DNA of 64,000 bases from Lysobacterales bacterium (GCA_016707485.1 JADJHN010000002.1:310001-374000), one strand, 5' to 3'. Positions 44,317-53,391 are shown, numbered from the stretch's first letter. The notes: a model not told the origin generated them from the letters alone. Numbers and translations: made by a program.

Positions 44317-44398
44317 CAGCGTCGGCGATGGCGTCGGGAGCCACAGACGCTGCCTGCGCTATAGTTCAGCCGTCGATCACCGTCGTCGGAGTGCGGCC

Positions 44399-46159
44399 AT
44401 GCGGGTGCGTTCCCTGTTCGTGCTGGTGCTGTGCCTGTCCTGCTCCGTGGCGCTCGCCAGCGATGTGGCCGACGCGTTCTGGGCAAAGCAGAACAAGGAG
44501 GCGCTGCGGGATCTGGAACGCGGCGCGCCGCTGAAGCAGATCGAAGCCGTCGGCCGACTCGGCCCGGACTTCGCGGCACAGACGGCGCCTGTGCTGGCGC
44601 GGCATCTGGCGAATCCCGATCCGGTCATCCGTCTTGCTGCGGCCGAGGAACTTTGGCAACAGGCAGCACGCAAACCTGATGCGTTCGCAACGCTGAAGCC
44701 CGCGTTGCGCATTGCGCTCGACGACGGCGATGCCGCCATCGCGATGAATGCCGCCGGCGCCTTGGCCAGCATGGACATTCCCGAAGCCGAATTGGCGACG
44801 GCGCGGCGACGCGTGTTGTCGAACGGCGTGCGTGGTCATGTCGGCTTTCTCGCCGCGCGCGGCCTGGTCGGCCTCGATCCGGCAACGCCGCTGTTGCCCT
44901 ACCTGCTTGACTACTACCTCGATGCCGTCGAAGCCGAAGTGCGCGGCGGTTCGGACAGGAATGTCGAACTTGGCGAGAAGGCGCTGGCGAAACTGGTCGC
45001 GACCGAGGACCGCAGCCTGATCGCGCCGCTGCAGCAATCGCTGTCGGTGACGCCGCCAGCCACGCCGTTCCTGCTCAGGCTGCTCGCCGATTTCAAGCCG
45101 AAGCCGGAGGCGTGGACCGATACCTTGCTGCGCTTCACCGACGATGCCTATCCGGACACGCGCCGACGCGCCTGGGACCTGATCGGCGAGCAACGTGATG
45201 CCGAGTCGCTGGCGCGCTGGGTGCCGAAGGCCGCGGCACTGCTCGCCAACGCCGAGATGCGCGAGGTTGCGCTTGCCGCCCTGTCCGACGCTGCCGGACG
45301 CAGCGCCATCGGGCTTCCCGAACTCGCTGCACTGGCCACCGACTCGGCCGCCGATGCGGCACATCGCGTGCGTGCCATCGAGATTCTCGCCAAGGCCGCC
45401 GACACCTCGGACGGCGACGGCATCGCCGCAGTGCAGGCATCGGCGCGCAAGCACTGGCAGGCGGTGTGCACGCCGATCCTCTCTGCGCATGGCGTCGACG
45501 ACTACTTCAAGGCCTGCCGCAACGACAGCAGCTTCATCGTCGCCGACGAGTCTGAGCGCGCCCGCCTGATCGCCTCGTGGCTGGCCACGAATGCGGATGC
45601 CGAGGCCAAGATCGTCTTTCTCGGCAGCCTCGAATCGATGTGGTCAAAGGCGCTGCCCGCCGCCGCTGCAGTGCGCGCCGAACGCCGGCATGCCGATGTA
45701 CACGTGGTCAAGGCGGCGGAGGCGGCACTGGATCGCATCGAACCGGCCTGGCGTGAACGCGATGCGCGTGCGGCTACCGTGACGTCGACGGCATCCGCAG
45801 CCTCGCCCAAGTCCGCCACGACCGCGGGCGCGCAGCCGGGCGGACGCGGCGCCGATGGCGCGTCCGTGTATGCCGCCATCGCCAAGGGTGACCTCGCCGC
45901 CGTCAAGAAACTGGTGAATGCCGGCAATGTGCATCGACCCGTGCATTACCCGCAGATGCAGGGTACGCCGCCGGCGCCGGTCGTGATCGCCGTGAACTAC
46001 TGCGGCATTCCGCAGGCCGCCGCCGGATTGAAGGCGATCATCGATTACCTGATCGACCTCGGCGCGAATCCGGATGTGATGTCGACCGACGGTTCGCCAT
46101 TGCTCGACCACGCCAAGTACGCCTGTCCGCCCGAAATCATGGCGGCACTGGCACGCTGA
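44399..46159 (+). CDS. Secreted HEAT-repeat protein with C-terminal ankyrin-like repeats
   Basis: A 586-residue exported protein. GGAG lies eight bases before the ATG, and MRVRSLFVLVLCLSCSVALA is the signal peptide. Residues 30-420 are helical HEAT-like repeats (LARHLANPDPVIRLAAAEELW, LLRFTDDAYPDTRRRAWDLIG). An Ala/Thr/Ser linker follows, and the last 100 residues look like ankyrin repeats (GASVYAAIAKGDLAAVKKLV, LIDLGANPDVMSTDGSPLL). Such repeat proteins bind partners rather than catalyse. The stop codon lies inside an intrinsic terminator. Confidence 0.83.
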   Translation: MRVRSLFVLVLCLSCSVALASDVADAFWAKQNKEALRDLERGAPLKQIEAVGRLGPDFAAQTAPVLARHLANPDPVIRLAAAEELWQQAARKPDAFATLKPALRIALDDGDAAIAMNAAGALASMDIPEAELATARRRVLSNGVRGHVGFLAARGLVGLDPATPLLPYLLDYYLDAVEAEVRGGSDRNVELGEKALAKLVATEDRSLIAPLQQSLSVTPPATPFLLRLLADFKPKPEAWTDTLLRFTDDAYPDTRRRAWDLIGEQRDAESLARWVPKAAALLANAEMREVALAALSDAAGRSAIGLPELAALATDSAADAAHRVRAIEILAKAADTSDGDGIAAVQASARKHWQAVCTPILSAHGVDDYFKACRNDSSFIVADESERARLIASWLATNADAEAKIVFLGSLESMWSKALPAAAAVRAERRHADVHVVKAAEAALDRIEPAWRERDARAATVTSTASAASPKSATTAGAQPGGRGADGASVYAAIAKGDLAAVKKLVNAGNVHRPVHYPQMQGTPPAPVVIAVNYCGIPQAAAGLKAIIDYLIDLGANPDVMSTDGSPLLDHAKYACPPEIMAALAR

Positions 46160-46178
46160 CCACGGCTGGTCAGTTTTT
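46156..46178 (+). terminator. Intrinsic terminator overlapping the HEAT-protein stop codon
   Basis: A 7-bp stem CTGACCA / TGGTCAG with a 4-nt loop is followed by five T. The TGA stop of the upstream gene is the second to fourth base of the left arm. Confidence 0.75.
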
Positions 46179-46317
46179 CCGGCACTAGCGACGCGCGGCG
46201 GTGCGCCTCCCTCGGACGCCGCAAGACACAGCGAGAAACGCTCCCATGCATGAACGGCCGCACAGGGCTGCGTGCAGCCTGTGTCGCCTGATCGCGCAAG
46301 CGTGGGCCGAGCTTCTG

Positions 46318-49059
46318 TTAATTCACTATGGAATAGCGCTGCGCCTGGAGCATTCGCGCTGCATCGACCGGAAACTCCGCGCGCATGGCCGCCTGCGCCT
46401 CCTCGGAACGACGCCTCGTCTGCACCGAGGGCGAGGCTCGCCATGCGCACGCAGCAGCGATGGCCTCGGCATACAAGCGATGTGGATCTTCGGCACTGGC
46501 GTTCGCATGCATCAGCGACACCGCTTCCTCGGCGTCGGCACAGACAACGGTGCCCTGGGCCAGATCGACTTCAACAAGCTCGACCAAGGTTCGTGCGAGG
46601 TGCGTCGGCTTTGGCGAGGGGTGCGCGCGCAGGAGGGCGACGGCCTCGTCGATACTTCGCCACGCCTCGGCCAAACGGCCTTGTTCGCGCTGGCTGCCGG
46701 CCAGGCCGGTCAGGGTATACGCGGTATCGGTCGTGTCGCTGCCCTTGCGTCGGATTTCGAGTGCTTGTTTCCACAATCGCTCGGCTTCCGCCCAGTGTCC
46801 CAACGCGTATTCCGTGGAGGCCAGGTTGTTGAGGCCGGTGCCGAATTTCCTGGATCCGGGCGGCTCGAGTGCCCGGCGTATCTCGATGGCCTCCTTCATC
46901 GCGGCGTTGGCGCCGAGATAGTCGTGTGAACGCATCAGGCTGAAAGCCAGATTGTTCAGCCGGATGCCGACATATCCGTGCGCTTCGCCATAGACGCGTC
47001 GAGTGATCTCCAGTGCCTCGCGGCGCATCTGCGATGCCTGCGCTGCATCGGCGCTGCTCACGTACATGTTGGCAAGCGCGTCGAGCGCGTCGGCCAAGCG
47101 CACCGGATTGGTCGTGCCGGTCTGGCGCATGGCGGCGACGATCGGTTCGAGCAGCTGGCGCCCCTCGGCCACGCGGTCCTGGTCGTCATAGGCCCAGCTC
47201 AGGGTGATCGCCGAACTGGCGGCGGTGTCGTCGGCGGCGCCCCTCAGTTTCACGAAGAGATGCGTGCCGCGCGCCATGTCGTCGATGGCGGTGGAGATCT
47301 CGCCCTGGGACATGCGGTTGATGCCCCGGGTCATGAGCAGATCGGCGGCCAGTTCCGTTTCGGCGTCCTCGACTGGCAGCATGGAAGCCGCTTCGTCGAG
47401 ATTCCTGGCGCCACCCTTGAGATCGTCGAGGCTGCCCTGGCTACGCGCGAGCAGGGTCAGCGCATGCACGCGCTTTCTCGCGGCATCGGGCAAGTGTTTC
47501 GCCTGCACCTCGAGGGCGCGATTGAAGAGGTCGAACGCCTCCTTCGCGGCGCCGACGCCGAGATAGGCTTCACCCATCGCCATGAGCAGATCGAAATGCA
47601 CGTCGGGGTCCGAAAACCGGAACCGCTCGGCGCGTTCGGCGCCGCTCTCGAGAAGCTCCTCGGCGGTGATCTTCTCGCCCTTGGTTGTCGCCGGGTCGGC
47701 ACTGCGGAAGATGTCGAGCAGAAACTGCACGGTCTGTGATGATTTTTCGCTTTCGCTGCGAGCGAGATCGCGTTGCGTGCGCGCCAACTCGGCCTGCCAT
47801 AACGCCACCGCCAGGCCGCCCACCAGGCTGGCCAGGGTCACCACGGTCAGGATCGCGGCCAATGCATGCCTGCGCAGGAAACGCGAACCGCGATAGCGCC
47901 AGCCACCGCGGCGGGCCGCAACCGGCCGACGTTCCAGATAACGGCCGACGTCGGCGGCGAAGTCGGCGACGCTCGCATAGCGTTGCTCAGGCTGCTTGCG
48001 CAGTGCCTTGAGGATGATCGCATCGAGATCGCCGCGCAGTTCCCGACGCAGGTGCTGTGGTGACATTTCGCGCTGCGCGGCGCGTGCGGCCAGGTCGCCG
48101 GCATCGTCGTTGGCGAAGGCCAGGCTCGGTCGCGTCGGTTCCTGGTCGAGAATCGCGCGCTCATAGGCGGCCGGCGTCGAATGGGCGACCTTGTACGGGC
48201 GCCGGCCGGTCAGCAGTTCGTAGAGCAGCAGGCCGAGCGCGTAGACGTCGACCGAGGTCGTGATCGCTTCGCCGCGGACCTGCTCCGGCGCAGCGTATTC
48301 GGGGGTGAACACGCGCTGCAGGCTGGCGTGGCCGGCCTCGGGGTCGACCAGCTTGGCGATACCGAAATCGAGCAGCTTCACCTCGCCGTTGCGGGTGACC
48401 AGCAGGTTGGACGGTTTCAGATCGCGATGCACGATCAGGTGCGCATGCGCGTGGCTGACCGCCGCGCAGACGGTCAGGAACAGCCCAAGCCGCGCCTCGA
48501 TGTGCAGCTGATGGTCGTCGCAATAGCGGCGCAGGTCGGTGCCGTCGACGTATTCGAGGGCGAGCCATGGCAAGCCGTCGTCGGTCACGCCGCCGTCGAT
48601 CAGGTGCGCGATGTTCGGATGGTTCAGATGGGCGAGGATCTGCCGCTCGGCGCGGAATCGGCCGATCATTTCGGCGGCGTCCCAGCCGGAACGGATCAGC
48701 TTGATCGCGACACCCTGCTCGAATTGCCCGTCGATGCGCTGCGCGCGCCATACCGTGCCCATGCCGCCGCGGCCGATTTCCTCGACCAGACGGAAGGCAC
48801 CGACGACCCGGCCCTCGAGTCGCTGATTCTCGATTTCGGCTACGCGCGCGGAGAGGTCGGACAGCACCGCCGGCGCCTGCGCGTCGATGACCGTGCGCAC
48901 GCGATCCTCGCCGTCGGCCCGCAGCAGGGCCAGCACCTCTTCACGGATCACCGGATCGTCGACGCCGCGCTCATCCAGCGAAGTCAGCCACTCGGTGGGC
49001 GGACGTTCGACCAGGGCATCGAACAATGCGCGCACGCGCTGCCAGTTTTCGGCGTCCAT
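46318..49059 (-). CDS. Transmembrane Ser/Thr protein kinase with TPR repeats (set 2)
   Basis: A 913-residue paralogue of the set 1 kinase. The kinase domain has IGRGGMGTV, K120 (VAIK), HRDLKPSN (H211-N218), DFG (231-233) and YAAPEQ, so it should be active. A membrane helix (LAAILTVVTLASLVGGLAVALW) lies near residue 400. The rest is TPR-like (VHFDLLMAMGEAYLGVGAAKEAFDLF and following helices). GGGGAGACC precedes the start at 49059. A 23-codon ORF and a promoter-like site lie between it and the sigma factor, so it may be transcribed separately as well as with the sigma gene. Confidence 0.94.
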   Translation of the reverse strand: MDAENWQRVRALFDALVERPPTEWLTSLDERGVDDPVIREEVLALLRADGEDRVRTVIDAQAPAVLSDLSARVAEIENQRLEGRVVGAFRLVEEIGRGGMGTVWRAQRIDGQFEQGVAIKLIRSGWDAAEMIGRFRAERQILAHLNHPNIAHLIDGGVTDDGLPWLALEYVDGTDLRRYCDDHQLHIEARLGLFLTVCAAVSHAHAHLIVHRDLKPSNLLVTRNGEVKLLDFGIAKLVDPEAGHASLQRVFTPEYAAPEQVRGEAITTSVDVYALGLLLYELLTGRRPYKVAHSTPAAYERAILDQEPTRPSLAFANDDAGDLAARAAQREMSPQHLRRELRGDLDAIILKALRKQPEQRYASVADFAADVGRYLERRPVAARRGGWRYRGSRFLRRHALAAILTVVTLASLVGGLAVALWQAELARTQRDLARSESEKSSQTVQFLLDIFRSADPATTKGEKITAEELLESGAERAERFRFSDPDVHFDLLMAMGEAYLGVGAAKEAFDLFNRALEVQAKHLPDAARKRVHALTLLARSQGSLDDLKGGARNLDEAASMLPVEDAETELAADLLMTRGINRMSQGEISTAIDDMARGTHLFVKLRGAADDTAASSAITLSWAYDDQDRVAEGRQLLEPIVAAMRQTGTTNPVRLADALDALANMYVSSADAAQASQMRREALEITRRVYGEAHGYVGIRLNNLAFSLMRSHDYLGANAAMKEAIEIRRALEPPGSRKFGTGLNNLASTEYALGHWAEAERLWKQALEIRRKGSDTTDTAYTLTGLAGSQREQGRLAEAWRSIDEAVALLRAHPSPKPTHLARTLVELVEVDLAQGTVVCADAEEAVSLMHANASAEDPHRLYAEAIAAACAWRASPSVQTRRRSEEAQAAMRAEFPVDAARMLQAQRYSIVN

Positions 49060-49093
49060 GGTCTCCCCGTTCCCCAGTCGATGTGCGCGAAGC

Positions 49094-49165
49094 TTAGCGC
49101 GAGCCGTTGAAGACGACGGCGAGCGGGAGCGTTGCCAGGGCAAGGACGCGAAATGCGTTGGACAT
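49094..49165 (-). CDS. Short hydrophobic ORF upstream of kinase 2
   Basis: A 23-residue ORF, MSNAFRVLALATLPLAVVF and four more residues, with CGGAG seven bases before the ATG. The core is hydrophobic, like a minimal membrane peptide or a bare signal sequence. It ends 34 bp before the kinase start. It is preceded at 41 nt by a promoter-like site identical in its key bases and spacing to one before the delta-60 gene. It may be a real small protein or a leader peptide. Confidence 0.42.
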   Translation of the reverse strand: MSNAFRVLALATLPLAVVFNGSR

Positions 49166-49206
49166 GATCGATCTCCGTTGGGCATTGCCGGCTTGGCATC
49201 GTCCTT

Positions 49207-49236
49207 ACATACGGAGAGAGGACGCGCCAGGGATCA
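49207..49236 (-). promoter_or_regulatory. Promoter-like site TGATCCCTG-N15-GTATGT before the short ORF and kinase 2
   Basis: Read on the minus strand, TGATCCCTG (49236-49228) and GTATGT (49212-49207) are separated by 15 nt, with 41 nt from GTATGT to the ATG at 49165. The same two words, the same 15-nt spacer and the same 41-nt distance occur upstream of the delta-60 gene. This is the layout expected of an ECF sigma target, and the adjacent set 2 sigma factor is the natural candidate. Confidence 0.65.
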
Positions 49237-49263
49237 GCGGATCGGGCGGCGCCAAAGGGAGCT

Positions 49264-49836
49264 TCAGTGCGGCGGGCGGGCGAGTTCGCGTTGCAGGAAG
49301 GTTTTGGCCGCGCGCGTGTCGCGCTTGATGGTCGGTTCGGACACACCGAGCAATTCGGCGATCTCCTTGACTTCGAGTCCGGCGAAGAAGCGCAGTTCGA
49401 CGACCTTGACCAGGCGCGCGTCGAGTTCGGCCAGCTTGTGCAGGGCGGCGTCGATGGCGAGCAATTGCTCGGCCTGCGCGTCCACCGGCAAGGGCTGATC
49501 GGCGAGCGCGTCGATGTCGACGAAAACGATGTCGCCGCCACGACGTTCGGCGAGTCGGGCGCGCGCGTAGTCGATGGCGACCTGGCGCATGGCGCAGGCC
49601 ACCGTCGCGTAGAAGTGCGTGCGATTGGCGTAGTCGAAGCCGGCCCGTTCGAGCTTCAGATACGACTCGTTGACCAGGGCCCGCGTATCCAGCGTATTGC
49701 CGCGCTGATTGCGGGCCAATTGGGCCCGGGCGATGCGCACCATGTCCTCGTAGACCAGGGCGAACAAGCGCTCGCGCCCGGCCGGATGGGCTGCATCGGA
49801 AAGCGCCGAAGTGATCGCAGGTGGTAGCTCGGTCAT
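49264..49836 (-). CDS. ECF-type RNA polymerase sigma factor (TIGR02999/ECF43 type, set 2)
   Basis: A 190-residue ECF sigma factor closely similar in layout to the set 1 and set 3 proteins: LVNESYLKLERAGFDYANRTHFYATVACAMRQ in sigma-2 and VVELRFFAGLEVKEIAELLGVSEPTIKRD in sigma-4. The region that is DAED in classical ECF factors reads NTLDTRALVNE, with Thr48 and Thr51 nearby, but an arginine at the position where sets 1 and 3 have Thr. The ATG at 49836 was chosen; the longer frame upstream is low-complexity Arg/Gly. The set 2 kinase lies downstream, with the short ORF between. Confidence 0.94.
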   Translation of the reverse strand: MTELPPAITSALSDAAHPAGRERLFALVYEDMVRIARAQLARNQRGNTLDTRALVNESYLKLERAGFDYANRTHFYATVACAMRQVAIDYARARLAERRGGDIVFVDIDALADQPLPVDAQAEQLLAIDAALHKLAELDARLVKVVELRFFAGLEVKEIAELLGVSEPTIKRDTRAAKTFLQRELARPPH

Positions 49837-49957
49837 TGCCTCGATGATAGGCCATCGGTCGATGGCCCGGGGGCGCTTGCCACTGCCGGATACGTCTGGT
49901 GGCCCGTGAGCGCCGCCAACGCAAATGTCGGCCGCGCCTGATCCGTTCCGGATACGC

Positions 49958-49986
49958 CGACGCCCGGCAACCGTGGCCGGGCGTCG
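49958..49986 (-). terminator. Hairpin after the delta-60 tail gene
   Basis: An 11-bp perfect stem, CGACGCCCGGC / GCCGGGCGTCG, with a 7-nt loop lies 53 bp beyond the delta-60 gene stop on the minus strand. No T run follows, so termination is likely but weak. Confidence 0.4.
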
Positions 49987-50038
49987 ACGTCGCGGATCAC
50001 CCCGACCGGGGGCGGGGCGGAGGCGACTAGAGCCTGCT

Positions 50039-51418
50039 TCAGTCGAAGTCGTCGGCAAAGATCAGTTCGTTGTTGAGGCCGGCGACGGTCTGGTCGTAGT
50101 TTTGCGGCGCGGCGCGCAGCGAGTGGCCGGCAACGATGATGCGTCCATTCTGCAAGGCTCCGCTGATGCCGAAATCCAGCTCGCCGGGCAGGACGAAATC
50201 GATATCGGTGCGACCGCCGGCGCCGAAGCCGTTGAGGTCAAGCGAGCCATCGCCGAGCAGCCGTACGATCTGCATGTCGCGCGCGCTGCCGGCGGTCGGC
50301 CGGTTGGTGCCGACGAGGACGATCTTGCCATCGCTTTGCACGAGAAGATCGCCGAATTCGTAGGCGTATCCGCCGCCCAGCTTGACGATGCCGACGTTGC
50401 CGAAGGTCGGGTCGACATTGGCAATGGTCGATTCGTTGATCCGGTAGACGAAGGCGAGCAGCTTGTCGCTGCTGGAACCGTATTGGGATTTTCCGGCCAT
50501 CAGCATCTTGCCGTTGCCGAGGATCGTGATCGACGTCGCCGATTCGTTGCGGTTGAATGCGTCGCCGATGTTGATCGAATAGGTCGACCAGCCATCGCCG
50601 CCGCCGTAGCTCGGATCAAGGCTGCCATTGGTGGTCAGCTGCGCGAACAGGCTGGCCGTGCCGTCCGGCAGGGCGGCATCGCCGGTCTCGCCGACGGCGA
50701 TGTACTTGCCATCCGCTCGGCGGGCAATGGCATTGATCCGGTTGAGCTTGTTCGCGAAGAAGGTGTAGGTGCGCTTGCCGACCGAACTGAACGAGGCGTC
50801 GATCGTGCCATCGGCATTCAGGCGTGCGATGGCGCCGTAATCGCGGTCGCTGGCAAAGCCGGCGGTGCCGACCAGCACGAACTTGCCGTTCGGCTCGGCA
50901 ATGACGTCCATGGCGACGTCGGTGAGGTTGCCGCCAGCGACATCGAACGCGACCGTCGTGCAGTGGTCCTGGATGCCGCTGAACGGAACCGGCTGGCCCG
51001 CAGTGCTGTAGCGGCAGAGACTGAAGTCGCGATCCGCGCCGCTGAAGCCCTGCGACCCTGCGATCAGGATGTTGCCCGCGGTGTCGAAACGCGCCCGCGT
51101 GGCGACCACTTTCGTAAGCGTTGACAGCACCGACCCGCTGGTTCCGAACGATTCGTCGAGGATGCCGCTGGCGGTCAGCTTGGTGATCGAGTAGCGGCTC
51201 GTGCCAGCGCTTCCCTCACTGGTGCCGACCAGGAACAGCGAACCGTCGGTACCGACGAGGACATCGGCGAGTTTGTCGGAATTGGTGCCGCCCTGATCGA
51301 GCGCGGCCAGGTTGCGTCCGGTCGAAAAGATGCCGAAGCTCGAATCGAGCTGGCCATCGACCGCGAGCGCACTGCCGGATACTCCGGCCAGCAAACAGGT
51401 AAACAGAAAACGATACAT
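50039..51418 (-). CDS. Secreted delta-60 repeat protein with IFADDFD tail
   Basis: A 459-residue exported beta-propeller-like protein. The start at 51418 gives a signal peptide (MYRFLFTCLLAGVSGSALA). Delta-60 repeats recur: GQLDSSFGIFS, LDESFGTSGSV, KFVLVGTAGF, IARLNADGTIDASF, KIVLVGTNRP. It ends NNELIFADDFD, a variant of the shared tail with Asp for Gly. It sits upstream of the set 2 sigma factor on the same strand and has the TGATCCCTG-N15-GTATGT site 41 nt before its start. Function unknown; exported and probably regulated by the sigma/kinase pair. Confidence 0.88.
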   Translation of the reverse strand: MYRFLFTCLLAGVSGSALAVDGQLDSSFGIFSTGRNLAALDQGGTNSDKLADVLVGTDGSLFLVGTSEGSAGTSRYSITKLTASGILDESFGTSGSVLSTLTKVVATRARFDTAGNILIAGSQGFSGADRDFSLCRYSTAGQPVPFSGIQDHCTTVAFDVAGGNLTDVAMDVIAEPNGKFVLVGTAGFASDRDYGAIARLNADGTIDASFSSVGKRTYTFFANKLNRINAIARRADGKYIAVGETGDAALPDGTASLFAQLTTNGSLDPSYGGGDGWSTYSINIGDAFNRNESATSITILGNGKMLMAGKSQYGSSSDKLLAFVYRINESTIANVDPTFGNVGIVKLGGGYAYEFGDLLVQSDGKIVLVGTNRPTAGSARDMQIVRLLGDGSLDLNGFGAGGRTDIDFVLPGELDFGISGALQNGRIIVAGHSLRAAPQNYDQTVAGLNNELIFADDFD

Positions 51419-51459
51419 GGGCGGAACCTCGAAGTACGGCGGGAGTGCCTGGTTCCCCG

Positions 51460-51489
51460 ACATACGCAGTCGGGCACCGTCAGGGATCA
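51460..51489 (-). promoter_or_regulatory. Promoter-like site TGATCCCTG-N15-GTATGT before the delta-60 gene
   Basis: Read on the minus strand, TGATCCCTG (51489-51481) and GTATGT (51465-51460) are 15 nt apart, and 41 nt separate GTATGT from the ATG at 51418. It matches the site before the short ORF and kinase 2 in both words and both spacings. The rest of the 413-bp divergent gap to 51832 shows no gene. Confidence 0.65.
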
Positions 51490-51831
51490 CGGCCGCCGTG
51501 CGGATTCCGCCACCAACGCCGCGCTACAGCCCGGACCGGCGCGGATCGACTCCGCTTTCGGCTGTCGGAACGGCCGTTCCTGCCCGTTGGGCAATCCCCA
51601 CCAATTCAACCCCGTGTCGGCGGAGGCCGCTTGCCGCGCCCGATGGCGCCAGCTGCGCGCGCCGGGCTGCGTACGGGAGGACGATGGCGCGGATCAAGAC
51701 CCCTGTGATCAGATCCCCATTGATCCGAGACCACCCGGCCCGCGTGGCCTCGCAATGTTCGTTTGTCGCCGTCGTCACGAAACCGCACGCATCGCGGGTG
51801 CACGATACTGCGTCAAACGGGAGCAAGATCG

Positions 51832-53376
51832 ATGTTCAGGATTCGCATCACTGCGGCACTCGCATTCGCGCTGTGCACGGGAGCCGCGCAGGCACAGGTC
51901 AATTTCGATTGCGTCGCGCCGAACGCGCCGGCGCTCGTCAACCCGGTCGTGCTCGGCAACGGAACGGCGGGCAGCGTCAGCACGGCCGCATTGCAGTCCG
52001 CACTGAATGCCGGCGGGCCGATCCGTCTAAACATCGGCACGTCGACCTTGAGCGTGACGAGCGAGTTGCGCATCACGCGCGCGACGATTCTCGATGCAGG
52101 CGGCGCGACATTGTCCGGCGCGAATGCGCGGCGCGTGCTGCGCATCGACAACCCGGACAACCTGACCTACACGTTCAATCTGCTCAACGCGACGGTCGCC
52201 AACGGCTCGACGCCGGGCGGATCCGGCGCGGGCTTGTGGAAGCCCAGCGGCGGCCCGTGGCAGGCGGTCACGATTCGCATCTTCAACGCGCGCTTCGACG
52301 ACAACACCGCGATCGTCACCGCACAGGACGATGGCGGCGGCGGCATCTACGCGATCGGTGCGCAAGAGCTGAGCCTCGTCGATGTCGACATGGTCAACAA
52401 CAGCGGCGCGAACGGCGGCGCCGTGTATTCGCTCGGATCGAAGCGCATCAACCTGTTCGACAGCGTGCTCTCGGGCAATCGCGCAACCGGCACCGGCGGC
52501 AATCCGGGCAATGGCGGCAACGCCGGCGCGATCGGCATCGACGGTGCCGACCGCTTCGTCAACCTGTGCCGCACACGTGTATTGAACAATACCTCCAACG
52601 CCTACGGCGGCGGACTGTTCACGACGGTCTACGACACGACGAGCCACACGCGCATCCTCGATTCGACGATCGAAGGCAACAACAGCAGCGGCACGAGCAA
52701 TGCGCACACGGGCGGCGTCTATCTGCAAGGCGGGCCGTTCACGATCCGCGGCTCGACATTCCGCGACAACCAGGCCAGCGGCTACGGTGGCCTGTCGATC
52801 TTCGACCACCAGACCGCAACGCTGGTCCGCGCCTCGGGCGACATCACCAACAGCACGTTCTCCGGCAACATTGCGCGCACCGGCCTCGGCGGCGCGATGA
52901 ACCTGCAAGGCAGCGGCGGCATCGTGCTGCAGAACCTCACGATCGCCGGCAACCGCGCGCTGTGCGACGTCTGCTTCGCGGCCGGCATCAGCAACGGCGC
53001 CGGCCTGCCGATCACGCTGCGCAATACAATCTTCTTCGACAACACGGCCGGCAATCCGTGGAATCCGTGGGCAATCCTCAATCCCGTCAGCGGCAGCAAC
53101 AACATGCAATGGCCGCAGGTGCGCCCGGTATCGAACCAGAATGAAGCCGCTGTGACAGCCGGCTCGACATTCGCGAATGCATTGCCCGCCCCGATCGCCG
53201 ACAACGGTGGACCGACCCAGACGATGGCCCTGCCACCGACCTCGCCTGCCGTGAACGCGGGCAGCTCAGCCGGCGCGCCAGCGACTGACCAGCGCGGAAT
53301 GCCGCGCAACGGCGCGGTCGATATCGGGGCGTTCGAAGTGCAGGCGGATTTGATATTTGCCCACGGGTTCGAGTAG
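51832..53376 (+). CDS. Secreted beta-helix protein with choice-of-anchor Q domain and IFAHGFE tail
   Basis: A 514-residue exported protein. GGGAG lies eight bases before the ATG and MFRIRITAALAFALCTGAAQA is the signal peptide. The middle is a right-handed beta-helix (NTSNAYGGGLFTTVYDTTSH, DITNSTFSGNIARTGLGGAM). Near the end comes a choice-of-anchor Q module: ADNGGPTQTMALPPTSPAVN then TDQRGMPRNGAVDIGAFE. Such modules are known to sit just before varied C-terminal sorting signals. Here the next residues are VQADLIFAHGFE and the stop. This placement supports the tail being an anchor or export signal. No shared promoter pattern was found upstream. Confidence 0.88.
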   Translation: MFRIRITAALAFALCTGAAQAQVNFDCVAPNAPALVNPVVLGNGTAGSVSTAALQSALNAGGPIRLNIGTSTLSVTSELRITRATILDAGGATLSGANARRVLRIDNPDNLTYTFNLLNATVANGSTPGGSGAGLWKPSGGPWQAVTIRIFNARFDDNTAIVTAQDDGGGGIYAIGAQELSLVDVDMVNNSGANGGAVYSLGSKRINLFDSVLSGNRATGTGGNPGNGGNAGAIGIDGADRFVNLCRTRVLNNTSNAYGGGLFTTVYDTTSHTRILDSTIEGNNSSGTSNAHTGGVYLQGGPFTIRGSTFRDNQASGYGGLSIFDHQTATLVRASGDITNSTFSGNIARTGLGGAMNLQGSGGIVLQNLTIAGNRALCDVCFAAGISNGAGLPITLRNTIFFDNTAGNPWNPWAILNPVSGSNNMQWPQVRPVSNQNEAAVTAGSTFANALPAPIADNGGPTQTMALPPTSPAVNAGSSAGAPATDQRGMPRNGAVDIGAFEVQADLIFAHGFE

Positions 53377-53391
53377 GCGAACGCGTTCGCC
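53376..53391 (+). terminator. Short palindrome right after the beta-helix gene stop
   Basis: GGCGAA CGCG TTCGCC, a 6-bp stem with a 4-nt loop, begins at the last base of the TAG stop. There is no T run, so it is weak terminator evidence only. Confidence 0.3.

Noticed and set aside
51312..53144. 610-codon plus-strand ORF overlapping the beta-helix gene
   Set aside because: Arg/His-rich out-of-frame reading. The frame from 51832 has the signal peptide, ladder repeats and anchor domain.
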